This document shows, in pieces, positions 32,419 to 40,438 of a stretch of 42,151 bases of DNA. The position numbers were made by a program, and so were the translations under genes. The DNA is from Streptomyces parvulus (GTDB lineage: Bacteria > Actinomycetota > Actinomycetes > Streptomycetales > Streptomycetaceae). The stretch is taken from NCBI RefSeq assembly GCF_014648855.1, contig NZ_BMRX01000027.1, positions 1 through 42,151 of the forward strand. Direction: 5' to 3'. Under the pieces are notes generated by a model. It was not told the origin of the DNA, did not search any database, and saw only the letters and a list, made by a program, of their open reading frames with translations. Each line of letters begins with the position of its first letter. Position 1 is the stretch's first letter.

Positions 32419-32435
32419 TATACTTGTAGCGTCAA
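32419..32435 (+). promoter_or_regulatory. -10 box overlapping TACTTG-N6-CAA element, site 5
   Basis: TATACT (32419-32424) is a good -10 element and overlaps TACTTGTAGCGTCAA (32421-32435), which continues GC to give an ACTTG-N6-CAAG repeat. A regulator bound here would block the promoter. The distance to the SDR start is 180 nt. Confidence 0.55.
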
Positions 32436-32615
32436 GCAAATAATTCGATCGGCACGGACCCCGGGTCCCCCGATCGGGTCGCCGGGACGACACCGGCTTC
32501 TGTCACCGGCCGTCCGCGAGTTCCGCGTCGCGACACATCTCTCGCCTACGTGCGGCTCCGGCATCCCAGCCCTCGTACACACATCACGGTGTACTCGACC
32601 ACCAGGAGGCTTGCC

Positions 32616-33381
32616 ATGGGAATCCTCGACGGCAAGGTAGCCCTCATCACCGGCACCGCGGGCGGCATGGGCCGCGTCGCCGCACTCGTCTTCGCCCGAG
32701 AGGGGGCGCAGATCGTGGGATCCGACATCCAGACCGAGGCCAACGAGGAAACCGTCGGGCTCGTCCGCCGAGCCGGTGGCCACATGACCGGTCTCGCCCC
32801 CGTCGACCTCACCGACCCCGAGCAGGTCCACGACCTCGCCGACCGTGCCGCCGCGGCCTATGGCGGACTCGACGTCGTCTACAACAACGCCGCCATGCAG
32901 CGCTTCGGAGCCATGCCCGACTTTCTCTGTCGAGGACTGGCGCGCAACCGAAGCGGGCGAACTCGACATCCCCTTCTTCGTCTCCAAGTACACCTGGCCC
33001 CACCTCGTCCGGCGCGGCGGTGGAGTCATCATCAACGTCGCCTCGGAGGCCGGTCTCATCGCCGGCTCCACTCCCCCGATGGTCGCCCACACGGCGGCCA
33101 ACGCCGGCGTCATCGGCATGACCCGCCAACTCGCACTCGAAGGCGCCCCGCATCACATCCGCGCCGTCGCCATCAGTCCCGGGCCCGTCCTCACCCCCGC
33201 CAGCGACCGTGACCTCGGCGACGACCAGGAGGCACGCGCAGCCATCACCAGCAAGACCCTTCTCAAGCGCTTCGCCCGGCCGGAAGAGATCATCGAGCTC
33301 GCCGCCTTCCTCGCCTCCGACCGCGCCAGCTACATCACCGGAGCGAACTACCCCGTCGACGGCGGAGCGAGCGCCTGGTGA
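32616..33381 (+). pseudogene. Short-chain dehydrogenase/reductase gene with a single-base frameshift
   Basis: The first frame starts at ATG 32616 (AGGAGG 6 nt upstream): MGILDGKVALITGTAGGMGR, with the NAD(P)-binding TGTAGGMG and YNNAA. At the TTT of 32922-32924 one extra T shifts the frame. The plus-one frame continues FSVEDWRATEAGEL to the stop at 33379-33381 and ends ITGANYPVDGGASAW. Removing the T gives about 254 residues, normal for the family. The active-site YxxxK is HTAAN (Tyr to His, Lys to Asn), so even the repaired protein lacks the usual catalytic pair. It could be decayed, mis-sequenced, or a non-catalytic subfamily member. Site 5 lies upstream, and a strong terminator follows. 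Confidence 0.8.
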
Positions 33382-33396
33382 CACACCTCGACGGAG

Positions 33397-33434
33397 GTCC
33401 GAGGCGCCGGGAGGCGGAAGACCGGCGCCCGGAC
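33397..33434 (+). terminator. Terminator after the SDR gene
   Basis: GGCGCCGG (33403-33410) and CCGGCGCC (33422-33429) pair exactly. After a single bulged A, GTCCG (33397-33401) pairs with CGGAC (33430-33434). The loop is 11 nt. Confidence 0.75.
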
Positions 33435-33648
33435 TCGGCACCAGGGCGCGGACCGCGAGACGCGGGGGCCGTGCACACGAGGGATTCACACATGCGTCGG
33501 CCTCGGGCGAGTTCCGTGCCCGAAGTGCCCGGGCTCTGAACCGAGGGGGCCCGTTCAGGCGTTCATCCAGCGGGGCCCCACCCGGAATGCCGCGCCACCG
33601 GTGGACCGGACGGCACCCTCAGCCCGAGCCGAAAGAAGTGCGCTGACC

Positions 33649-34761
33649 ATGACCACGAACCCGCGACGAGTCGTCATCATCGGCGGGGGGTACGCCGGCG
33701 TCCGCCTCGCCCGTGAACTGGACGCGGACGCCGACGTCACCTTGATCGACCTGAAGGAGGCGTTCTTCCACCGCATCGCCTCGTTGCGGGCGAGCACCGA
33801 CCCGGACTGGACCCGTTCCCCCTTCATCCCGTACGACTCGCTGCTGGTCAACGGTCGGGTTGTGCGGAACAAGGCGGTTCGCATCGAGCCCGAACACCGC
33901 CGCGTGGTCCTTGCGACCGGCCACACGGTGGCCTACGACGCTCTCGTGATCGCGACCGGTGCCGACTACCAGGAGCCCGCGCGCTTCACGGGGAGCACCG
34001 TCGCCGAAGCCGCGGCGGCCTTCCAGGGGCACCAGCGCCGCCTTGCCGGGGCCCGCAGCGTGCTTGTGGTCGGTGGCGGGCCGTCGGGTGTGGAGCTGAC
34101 CGCGGAACTGCGGCGTGCCAACCCCCGGGCCGTGGTCACCCTGGCCCACTCCGGACCGAAGCTGCTCTCCCGCAACGGCACCGGCCGGATGGGCCGGCAA
34201 GCGCGCTCCTGGCTGGAGCGGCATGACGTGAAGGTCCGCCTCGACACCTTCGTCTCCTCCGCGGGCGGTGCCGGCATGCGCCTGCAGGACCAGGCGGGCA
34301 ACTCCCTCGACGCCGACGTGGTGTTCTGGACGACGGGCACCACGCCCAACACCGTCTGGCTCCGGCTCGCGGGGCTCGGGCACTGGCTCGACGAGCGCGG
34401 CCGCGTCAGGGTGGACGAGTACCTGCGGGTCCTCGGGCAACGCGACATCTTCGCCATCGGCGACGTCAACGACGTGTCGGAGGCCAAACTCAGCCCGTCG
34501 GCCGTCGCCCAGGGCGAGGCCACCGCCCACAACATCCGCGCGTACCTGGACCACGGCAAGCACGGCGCCATGCCGCGTCCTTACAGGCCGGCGCCCGTGC
34601 GCGCCTTCTCCGTCCCGTTCGGTCCCGACGGTGGCAGCACCCTTCTGCCCGCCCTCGGCAGAGATGTCCTCGTCCTGGGCAACAAGGCCACGGCGGTACT
34701 GAAGAGCCGGCACCTCGCGGTGCCGGCGACGCAGAAGCTGCTGGGGCACACGGCGCGCTGA
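33649..34761 (+). CDS. FAD-dependent oxidoreductase, NDH-2/AIF-like
   Basis: A 370-residue flavoprotein. FAD-binding GGGYAG begins at residue 12, the NAD(P)H-binding VVGGGPSGVEL lies near 140-150, and IFAIGDVNDV near 275-285 is the second FAD motif. There is no redox Cys pair, so this is the NDH-2/FSP1/AIF-type group, which passes electrons from NAD(P)H to quinone or another acceptor. No transmembrane helix is evident, so peripheral membrane binding is possible. It starts at ATG 33649 with GAAAGAAG upstream. It is preceded by the SDR terminator and followed by a very strong bidirectional terminator, so it is monocistronic. Confidence 0.85.
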   Translation: MTTNPRRVVIIGGGYAGVRLARELDADADVTLIDLKEAFFHRIASLRASTDPDWTRSPFIPYDSLLVNGRVVRNKAVRIEPEHRRVVLATGHTVAYDALVIATGADYQEPARFTGSTVAEAAAAFQGHQRRLAGARSVLVVGGGPSGVELTAELRRANPRAVVTLAHSGPKLLSRNGTGRMGRQARSWLERHDVKVRLDTFVSSAGGAGMRLQDQAGNSLDADVVFWTTGTTPNTVWLRLAGLGHWLDERGRVRVDEYLRVLGQRDIFAIGDVNDVSEAKLSPSAVAQGEATAHNIRAYLDHGKHGAMPRPYRPAPVRAFSVPFGPDGGSTLLPALGRDVLVLGNKATAVLKSRHLAVPATQKLLGHTAR

Positions 34762-34779
34762 GAGGCACCGCCCGCCGGC

Positions 34780-34819
34780 CCCGCTCGGCCCTCGCAATGC
34801 GTCGCGAGGACCGAGCGGG
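34780..34819. terminator. Bidirectional terminator
   Basis: CCCGCTCGG/CCGAGCGGG outer arms (9 bp), one C-A mismatch, CCTCGC/GCGAGG inner arms (6 bp), and an 8-nt loop. It lies between the convergent flavoprotein and Gfo/Idh genes and is the strongest hairpin I found in the window. Confidence 0.85.
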
Positions 34820-34837
34820 CGAACCGAGGAGGGTGTC

Positions 34838-35731
34838 TCAGCCGAGGACGACGCCGTCCAGCAGGGCTTGCAGGTTCAGCCCGTACCGTGCGTCCAGCTC
34901 GGCGGACGTGCCGGTGCGCACGGCGTCGGCGAACTCGCGGCGCAGGACGGGCCAGCAGTCCTCGTGGTTGATCTCGGCCGTGTCGTACATCAGGGGCTGC
35001 CCGGCACCGAAAAGTTCCACACGGGTGATGGCCCGCGGCACGTTGACCGACCCGGACAAAGTCGCCTGGCTGACGGCGCCGTTCGCGTGTTCACAGGTCA
35101 GCTCGATCCAGCGGCGCGGATCACCGGTGGCGCGGATGGCGGCGATGGGACCGACCGCGGTGTTCAGGAGGTCGATCAGGTGAGGACCGAGGTCGAGCAG
35201 GGCGCCGTGTTCGAGACGCCAGCCGGTGGCCATCTCACCACCGAGGAAAGCACCGTGGAGGTAGCAGGAACGGGCGCCGGTCACCTGGGCGGCACGGGCG
35301 GCTTCCAGGAAGGAACGTGTCGCGGGGTGGTACCGCTTGGTCAGGACGAACTGGGAGACCACGCCCGCCTCGGACACGGCGTCCGCCACCCGCCGGGCGG
35401 AGTCCAGGTCCGGACCGAGTGGCTTCTCCAGAAGGACGGCCTTGCCCGCCTTCGCTGCCAAGGGGGCCAACTCGGCCTGAACCGCGGGCGGGACCGCGAA
35501 GGCGACCGCCTCGCAGTGGTCCAGCAATTCGTCGAAGTCCGCGGCGACATGGGCGGCGTAGGGCGCCGCAGCCTCCCGCGCGGCATCGGTGCGGCGGGCC
35601 CACACGGCGGCCAGCCGCGTCTCCGGGCCGGCGGCGAGCACGCGGGCGTGCATCGCACGGGCCCACGGGCCGGCGCCCACGAGCCCGACTTCGACGGGTC
35701 GGTGGGGCCAGGGGGAGAGATCGGTCGTCAC
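34838..35731 (-). CDS. Gfo/Idh/MocA-family NAD(P)-dependent oxidoreductase
   Basis: A 297-residue protein. The Rossmann start is GLVGAGPWARAMHARV (about residues 16-31), and the family signature EKPLG at 102-106 carries the Lys that contacts cofactor and substrate. KRYHPATRSFLEA and GALLDLGPHLIDLLN (with the conserved Asp-x3-His) follow. Such enzymes oxidise or reduce sugars or inositols. GTG 35731 has AAGGAA 6 nt upstream, and the longer frame to 35881 adds an Arg/Pro-rich leader. It is the last gene of the sugar transport operon, 34 nt after the ROK gene, so it probably acts on the imported sugar. It is shorter than many family members (about 330-390). Confidence 0.88.
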   Translation of the reverse strand: MTTDLSPWPHRPVEVGLVGAGPWARAMHARVLAAGPETRLAAVWARRTDAAREAAAPYAAHVAADFDELLDHCEAVAFAVPPAVQAELAPLAAKAGKAVLLEKPLGPDLDSARRVADAVSEAGVVSQFVLTKRYHPATRSFLEAARAAQVTGARSCYLHGAFLGGEMATGWRLEHGALLDLGPHLIDLLNTAVGPIAAIRATGDPRRWIELTCEHANGAVSQATLSGSVNVPRAITRVELFGAGQPLMYDTAEINHEDCWPVLRREFADAVRTGTSAELDARYGLNLQALLDGVVLG

Positions 35732-35765
35732 GGCTGCTTCCTTCTTGGGCTCGGGCGCACGGCGG

Positions 35766-36968
35766 TCACGGGGACAGCCGGCTGAGTCGGTCGTCGGCTT
35801 CCTCGGAGGAGTAGAGCAATCCGACGACCATGGCCGCGGCGCCCAGGAGGCCCGCTTGATCACCGAGTTGCGAGGAGACAATGGTGAGGTTCGCGGTGGT
35901 GCGCGGCATGGCCCGCCGGTAAAGGACCTCGCGCACTCCCGTGGTGAACGGGACGCCGGCGAGGTCTCCGGCGATCATGAGGACACCCGGGTTGAGGAGG
36001 GTGACGACGGTGGCCAGCACGGCACCAACCAAGTGGCCGGCCTGCTGCGCCAGGCGGATCGCCTCGGGGTTGCCTTCGGCGAGCAGGCGCCTCACGTCGG
36101 ACCCAGAGGAGGTCGGCAGGCCCAGTTCCGTGAGCGTGCGCGCCAGGGCCCGGCCGCTGGCCACCGCGGCCAGGCAGCCGTAGGAGCCGCACATGCACAG
36201 GGCTTCGGGGTGATCGTGCAGGCGGATGTGCCCGATGTCGCCGGCGCCCCCGTCGATGCCCCGGTACACCTCGTTGCCGATCACCACACCGGCGCCGATG
36301 CCGGTCGAGACCTTGACGAGGACGAAGGAAGAGCAGTCCCGGTGGTTGGCCTGCTGCTCCGCGAGTGCCATGAGGTTGGCGTCGTTGTCGACGAAGACGG
36401 GGACGGGTCGGCCGTCCCGCGCATCGTGGCCCACGTGGAGCGCGTAGGCCTCTTGGAGACGCTCGCGGATGGGGTACTGGTCCCAGCCGGGCATGATCGG
36501 CGGCTGGACGACCCGGCCCACCTCCCAGTGAACGGGTCCGGGCACGGACAGGCCGATACCGCATATGGCGGCCGGGACGGTGCCCGCCGCCGCGATCAGG
36601 TCGGGCAGCCAGCCGGCCACCCGGTCGAGGACCTCATCGGGCCCTCGGGCGATGTCGAGTTCGCCGGTGTACTCGGCGAGGACGGTTCCCGCGAGGTCGA
36701 GCACGGCGGCCCGGCCGTGCCGGGTCTCCAAGTCCACCGCGATGACCGAGGCGTGGCCGGGATCGAACTCGATCTGGTCACACGGGCGGCCTCCGGTGGA
36801 GGTGCCAGTGGTGTGGCGCAGCCACCCGGCCCGGTTGAGCAGGTCGAGGCGCTGCCCGACGGTGGAACGGGAAAGTCCGGTGGCACGCTGGAGGTCGGCG
36901 CGGGTGTTGGCACGGCCGCCGCGGATGAGCTGGAGCAACTCGCCCGCGCTGACCTGATTCGACGTCAT
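35766..36968 (-). CDS. ROK-family transcriptional regulator
   Basis: A 400-residue protein. An N-terminal winged helix at about 10-60 (NTRADLQRATGLSRSTVGQRLDLL) is followed by the sugar-kinase-like ROK domain: FVDNDANLMALAE, STGIGAGVVIG, and GAGDIGHIRL. The zinc site CxCGxxGC is present (Cys258, Cys260, Cys265, with His247), although the usual Glu after it is Ala267. It probably senses the transported sugar or its phosphate and controls this operon. GAGGGGAA lies 6 nt before ATG 36968, only 17 nt after the permease gene stop, so it is co-transcribed with the transporter. An in-frame run to 37700 is antisense to the permease and is not real. Confidence 0.9.
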   Translation of the reverse strand: MTSNQVSAGELLQLIRGGRANTRADLQRATGLSRSTVGQRLDLLNRAGWLRHTTGTSTGGRPCDQIEFDPGHASVIAVDLETRHGRAAVLDLAGTVLAEYTGELDIARGPDEVLDRVAGWLPDLIAAAGTVPAAICGIGLSVPGPVHWEVGRVVQPPIMPGWDQYPIRERLQEAYALHVGHDARDGRPVPVFVDNDANLMALAEQQANHRDCSSFVLVKVSTGIGAGVVIGNEVYRGIDGGAGDIGHIRLHDHPEALCMCGSYGCLAAVASGRALARTLTELGLPTSSGSDVRRLLAEGNPEAIRLAQQAGHLVGAVLATVVTLLNPGVLMIAGDLAGVPFTTGVREVLYRRAMPRTTANLTIVSSQLGDQAGLLGAAAMVVGLLYSSEEADDRLSRLSP

Positions 36969-36985
36969 CGAGTTCCCCTCACAGC

Positions 36986-37870
36986 TCAGCTCTTGTCGGC
37001 GCCGCTGGTGAGCCCCTCGGTGAGCAGGCGTTCGGCGGCGAAGAACAGGAGTACCACGGGGATGGTCAGCACCACGGAACCGGCCATCAGGACGGTCTTG
37101 GGCACCTCGATGCCGTTGGACAGCTGGGCCAGTCCCAGGGAGACCGTCCATTTGTCGGGGTCGGCGGCCAGGAAGAGCAGCGCGAAGAGGAACTCGTTCC
37201 AGGCGATCATGAAGACGTACAGGCCGGTCGCCATCAGGGAGGGCAGGGCCAGCGGAAGGATCACCTTGCGCACGGTCTGGAGCCTGGAGGCCCCGTCGAG
37301 CGCCGCCGCCTCTTCGATGGAGGCGGGGATGGTGACCAGATAGTTCTTCAGCATGTAGATCGTCACCGGCACGGTCTGGGCGACGTACACGATGGCGAGC
37401 CCCACGAGGTTCGAGGACAGTCCGATCTTGGCGAAGATGACGAACAGTGGGACGGCCAGAAGCGTCGTGGGGAAGAGGTAGACGGCGAGGAAGAGCGCGC
37501 TGACCTGACGGCTCCCGAAGAACTTGAGCCGGCTGACGGCGTACGCGCCGGGCACGGCGGCCACGAGGGTCAGCGCGACCGTTCCCAGCGAGACCAGCGC
37601 GGAGTTGAGCAGGAACTTCAGGAAGCCCTGACCGCCGGAGTCGCTGGAGCGCAGCACGTCCTGGTAGGTGGAGAGGGTGAAGTCCTTGGCGGAGATCCAC
37701 AGGGAGCCCGGATCGAGCAGGAGCGCGTCGATGGGCTTCAGCGACAGCAGCACCATGTAGTAGAAGGGCAGGACGGTGATCACCACGAGGAACGCGATGA
37801 CGAACCAGCGCAGCACGCCGAAGAAGCGGTCCTCGAACTGGGCCCGGGCCAGGGCCGTCTTGCGCGTCAC
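36986..37870 (-). CDS. Carbohydrate ABC transporter permease (MalG-type)
   Basis: A 294-residue membrane protein with six helices. The cytoplasmic EAA loop, which docks the ATPase, reads EEAAALDGASRLQTV then ILPLALP. SLKPIDALLLDP after helix 1 is typical of MalG/LacG-type CUT1 permeases. GTG 37870 overlaps the stop of the other permease by 4 nt (GTGA), with AGGAGGA in front, so the two subunits are translationally coupled. It forms the channel with the gene at 37867-38880. The only ATPase in reach must be encoded elsewhere; Streptomyces commonly uses the shared ATPase MsiK (known biology, not visible here). Confidence 0.92.
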   Translation of the reverse strand: MTRKTALARAQFEDRFFGVLRWFVIAFLVVITVLPFYYMVLLSLKPIDALLLDPGSLWISAKDFTLSTYQDVLRSSDSGGQGFLKFLLNSALVSLGTVALTLVAAVPGAYAVSRLKFFGSRQVSALFLAVYLFPTTLLAVPLFVIFAKIGLSSNLVGLAIVYVAQTVPVTIYMLKNYLVTIPASIEEAAALDGASRLQTVRKVILPLALPSLMATGLYVFMIAWNEFLFALLFLAADPDKWTVSLGLAQLSNGIEVPKTVLMAGSVVLTIPVVLLFFAAERLLTEGLTSGADKS

Positions 37871-38880
37871 GCTTCCTCCTGGACCTTGTTGGCGAAGAAC
37901 TTGAAGTAGAGGCCCAACAGGATGACCAGGCAGGCGGCCAGGACGAGTGCCTGGGCGGCCGCGGCTCCCACGTCGTAGCGGGCGGTGAGGAAGTCGTAGA
38001 CGCGTACCGCGGCCACGTCGGTGCCGGCGCCGCCGCCGGTGAGCAGGTACACGTCGTCGAACTTGTTGAACGTCAGGATGAACCGCAGCACGGAGAGCAG
38101 TGCGATGACGGGCATCAGCTGCGGCAGCAGGATGTGCCGGAAGCGCTGGGTGGGGGTGGCCCCGTCGACGAGCGCGGCCTCCTCCAGGGTGTCCGGGACC
38201 GCCTGGAGCCGGGCCAGGATGAACAGGAAGGCGAAGGGGAAGTACCGCCAGGTCTCGAAGGCGATGACCGTCAGCAGGGCCAGCGGGATGTCGAAGTGCA
38301 CTCCCAGCAGGTGCACTTCGTAGGCGCGGGTGGACAGGAAGGCGATGGGGTCGTCCCAGCCGAACAGGCGCCGGCCCCAGTCGTTGACGATGCCGTACTG
38401 CGGGCTGAGCGCGACCTCCCAGACGAAGGCCACGGCGACGACGGGTGCGCAGTAGGGCAGCAGCATGGCCGCGCGGATCAGTCCGCGCCCCTTGAAGGGC
38501 TTGCGCAGCGCCAGTGCGGCGATCAGACCGAGGCCGATGGATCCGAAGGTCGCTCCGGCCGTGTACAGCAGAGTGGTCCACAGGCTGGACCAGAAGCCGG
38601 CCGAGTCGAAGACCTGCGCGAAGTTGTCCAGGGACCAGTTGCCGAACAGGCCCATGCCCTGGATGTCGACGAGCCTGGCCTTCTGGAAGGCGAGCAGCAC
38701 GGTCCACGCGATGGGCAGGACCACCACCACGAGGACCACGAGAAATGTCGGGGAGACGAACGCGAGCCCCGCTCGGTTCTCTCGCCGGCTGGCGGTCATC
38801 GGGCGCCGGCCCGGGGAGGCGGACCGCGCCGGGGGGTCGGTGTCCCGGCGCTGCGTCGCGCCGGATGGAGCTGTAGTCAT
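37867..38880 (-). CDS. Carbohydrate ABC transporter permease (MalF-type)
   Basis: A 337-residue membrane protein. About 35 N-terminal cytoplasmic residues, rich in Arg and Pro, precede six helices (first FVSPTFLVVLVVVVLPIAW). The EAA loop reads LEEAALVDGATPTQRF then ILLPQL. Near the C-terminus, LTGGGAGTDVAAVRVYDF is characteristic of UgpA/LacF-like permeases. GAAGG lies about 6 nt before ATG 38880, and the stop overlaps the GTG of the second permease. It is the second gene of the operon, 30 nt downstream of the binding-protein gene. Confidence 0.92.
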   Translation of the reverse strand: MTTAPSGATQRRDTDPPARSASPGRRPMTASRRENRAGLAFVSPTFLVVLVVVVLPIAWTVLLAFQKARLVDIQGMGLFGNWSLDNFAQVFDSAGFWSSLWTTLLYTAGATFGSIGLGLIAALALRKPFKGRGLIRAAMLLPYCAPVVAVAFVWEVALSPQYGIVNDWGRRLFGWDDPIAFLSTRAYEVHLLGVHFDIPLALLTVIAFETWRYFPFAFLFILARLQAVPDTLEEAALVDGATPTQRFRHILLPQLMPVIALLSVLRFILTFNKFDDVYLLTGGGAGTDVAAVRVYDFLTARYDVGAAAAQALVLAACLVILLGLYFKFFANKVQEEA

Positions 38881-38910
38881 GAGGGACCTTCGTGAGGTGC
38901 AGGTGGACGG

Positions 38911-40314
38911 CTACTGCAGGGACTTCTTGAGGGCGGCGACGTCCTCGTCGGCCTCGCGCGCTGCCTCCGAGGGGGAGATCTGGCCGCCGGACATGGCACC
39001 GATGGCCTTGGGGACGGGCAGTTCGCCGTTGGTGGCGCCGACGAGGGCGCCCTCGCCCTGGGCGATGCCCCAGCGCCGCATGTTGCTGACGCCGTCGGCG
39101 AGCTGGTCGAGCAGAGCCCTGGGGAAGACCTTGTCGAGGGGCTTGCGGGTGTCGACCCCGATGTCGCTGGAGCGCCAGGCGTCGAGGTAACGGTCCGGAT
39201 CGGCGGCCGTGCCCTTGCGGACCGGGATCTTGCCTTCGGGCGCCAGACCGAACCAGGACTCGTACCCGGTGCCCATCATGTACTCGATGAACTCCCGGGA
39301 CGCCGCGGTCTCGGCCGTCTTCGTGGTCACCCAGGAGGTGATCTCGCCGAACTGCGCCGCGTCCTTCGCGTCGGGGCCCTTCATCGCGGTGACGATGCCG
39401 CTGTTGTCCGACAGGTACTGCGGATCCTTCTTGCACTCGGGGCAGCTGGGCAGGGCGTCCTTGCGCAGGCCCGCGAGCTCGTCCAGCAGGAACGACGACC
39501 AGATCACCATGGAGGACTGGCCCGCGAAGTAGGTGGCCCGGGTGGAGTCCACGGTCTGGGTGCCCGGGGCGCCGTAGGCCCGGGACAGCCGGTCGTACGT
39601 CGTGAAGGCGGTCTCGCACTGCGGGGAGTCGAGGGCGACCTCGTGCCGGTCGTCCACGAGCTGGCAGTCGTTGGCGAGGGCGAGGCTCTCGAAGCTCTGC
39701 GAGGTGAAGGCGTCACTGGGGTCGGTGGCCGCCGAGATGCCGTCGTGGCCCTTGGTGGTGAGCGCCTTGGCGGCGGCCAGCGTCCTGGCGTAGGTGTCGG
39801 GGGCCGCCAGCCCCTTCTTCTCCAGCTGGTCCTTGCGGTAGACAAGCAATTGGAGCCAGGCGTCGGAAGGCACGCCCAGGCTGGTGGCGCCGTCCGATGT
39901 CAGGTCCAGTGCGTTGGCGTTGAAGGTGTCCCGGCCCAGCTCCTCGACGATTCGCTTCGGGATGTCGGTGTTCAGCAGCCCATTGCTGTACATCTGCCAC
40001 ACCTGGCCCATCGGGGCCGCGCCGATGACGTCGGGCAGCTTGCCGGAAGCGGCGGCGGACATGATCAACTGAGGCATCTGCGCCTCGTCGACCCCGACGA
40101 GCTTGACCTTGACGCCGGTCTTCCTCTCGAAGCCGTCGATGACCTTCTGCGTCGCCGCGACGCGGTCGGGGAGGTTCTCCTGGGACCAGACCGTGATCTC
40201 ACGGTCCGGTTTGCCGGGCCCGGTACTCCCCGCACAGCCCGCCAGCAGCCCGATGCCCAGGGCTGTTGTGAGGCAGGCCGCGGTCGTCCTCGACCTCAGA
40301 CTCCTGATGCGCAT
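38911..40314 (-). CDS. Sugar ABC transporter substrate-binding lipoprotein
   Basis: A 467-residue extracellular lipoprotein. The signal peptide ends in lipobox LLAGC with Cys27 as the lipidated residue. The mature protein is of the CUT1 extracellular-binding type (EITVWSQENLPDRVAA, GVKVKLVGVDEAQMPQLI, SGKLPDVIGAAP, WLQLLVYRKDQLEKKGL). Two further Cys pairs (DCQLVDD/PQCETAF and SCPECKKD) could form disulfides, and the CxxC is unusual for the family. GAGGA lies 6 nt before ATG 40314. It heads the operon binding protein, permease, permease, ROK, Gfo/Idh. The sugar is not identifiable from sequence. Confidence 0.9.
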   Translation of the reverse strand: MRIRSLRSRTTAACLTTALGIGLLAGCAGSTGPGKPDREITVWSQENLPDRVAATQKVIDGFERKTGVKVKLVGVDEAQMPQLIMSAAASGKLPDVIGAAPMGQVWQMYSNGLLNTDIPKRIVEELGRDTFNANALDLTSDGATSLGVPSDAWLQLLVYRKDQLEKKGLAAPDTYARTLAAAKALTTKGHDGISAATDPSDAFTSQSFESLALANDCQLVDDRHEVALDSPQCETAFTTYDRLSRAYGAPGTQTVDSTRATYFAGQSSMVIWSSFLLDELAGLRKDALPSCPECKKDPQYLSDNSGIVTAMKGPDAKDAAQFGEITSWVTTKTAETAASREFIEYMMGTGYESWFGLAPEGKIPVRKGTAADPDRYLDAWRSSDIGVDTRKPLDKVFPRALLDQLADGVSNMRRWGIAQGEGALVGATNGELPVPKAIGAMSGGQISPSEAAREADEDVAALKKSLQ

Positions 40315-40333
40315 CGCGTGTCCTCGTTCCGAC

Positions 40334-40402
40334 TTATGTCAACCAGGAACGCATCACAGCATCTGTTTTGCGTGTTGACAAGACATAACTTCGAGATAGT
40401 GT
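40334..40402. promoter_or_regulatory. Divergent promoter and operator region of the sugar locus
   Basis: For the plus-strand genes, TTGACA (40375-40380) and TAGTGT (40397-40402) with a 16-nt spacer form a good promoter. Start would be near 40409, 30 nt before GTG 40439. Symmetric elements surround it: TTATGTC (40334-40340) with GACATAA (40382-40388), TGTCAAC (40337-40343) with GTTGACA (40374-40380), and ACGCA/TGCGT between them. This is a plausible ROK-repressor binding region controlling both directions. Confidence 0.55.
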
Positions 40403-40438
40403 CGCCACAACCTAGTTTCGCAACCCTCCGGAGCCCCC

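Larger units (their letters stand above)
32209..32615. other. Intergenic region upstream of the SDR gene
   Basis: It contains the DoxX terminator (32269-32303) and an AT-rich promoter segment at 32395-32450 carrying site 5. The remaining 165 nt before the SDR start would be a leader. No gene is visible in it. Confidence 0.5.

Noticed and set aside
35766..37700. 644-residue reading of the ROK gene extending upstream
   Set aside because: The extra 244 residues lie over the permease in another frame and have shadow composition. ATG 36968 has a proper ribosome binding site.
36986..39619. 877-residue minus-strand open frame running through both permease genes and part of the binding-protein gene
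   Set aside because: Only its last third is a real protein. The rest is Arg/Pro/Gly-rich out-of-frame sequence over the first permease and the binding-protein gene, and the real permease start has a good ribosome binding site at GTG 37870.
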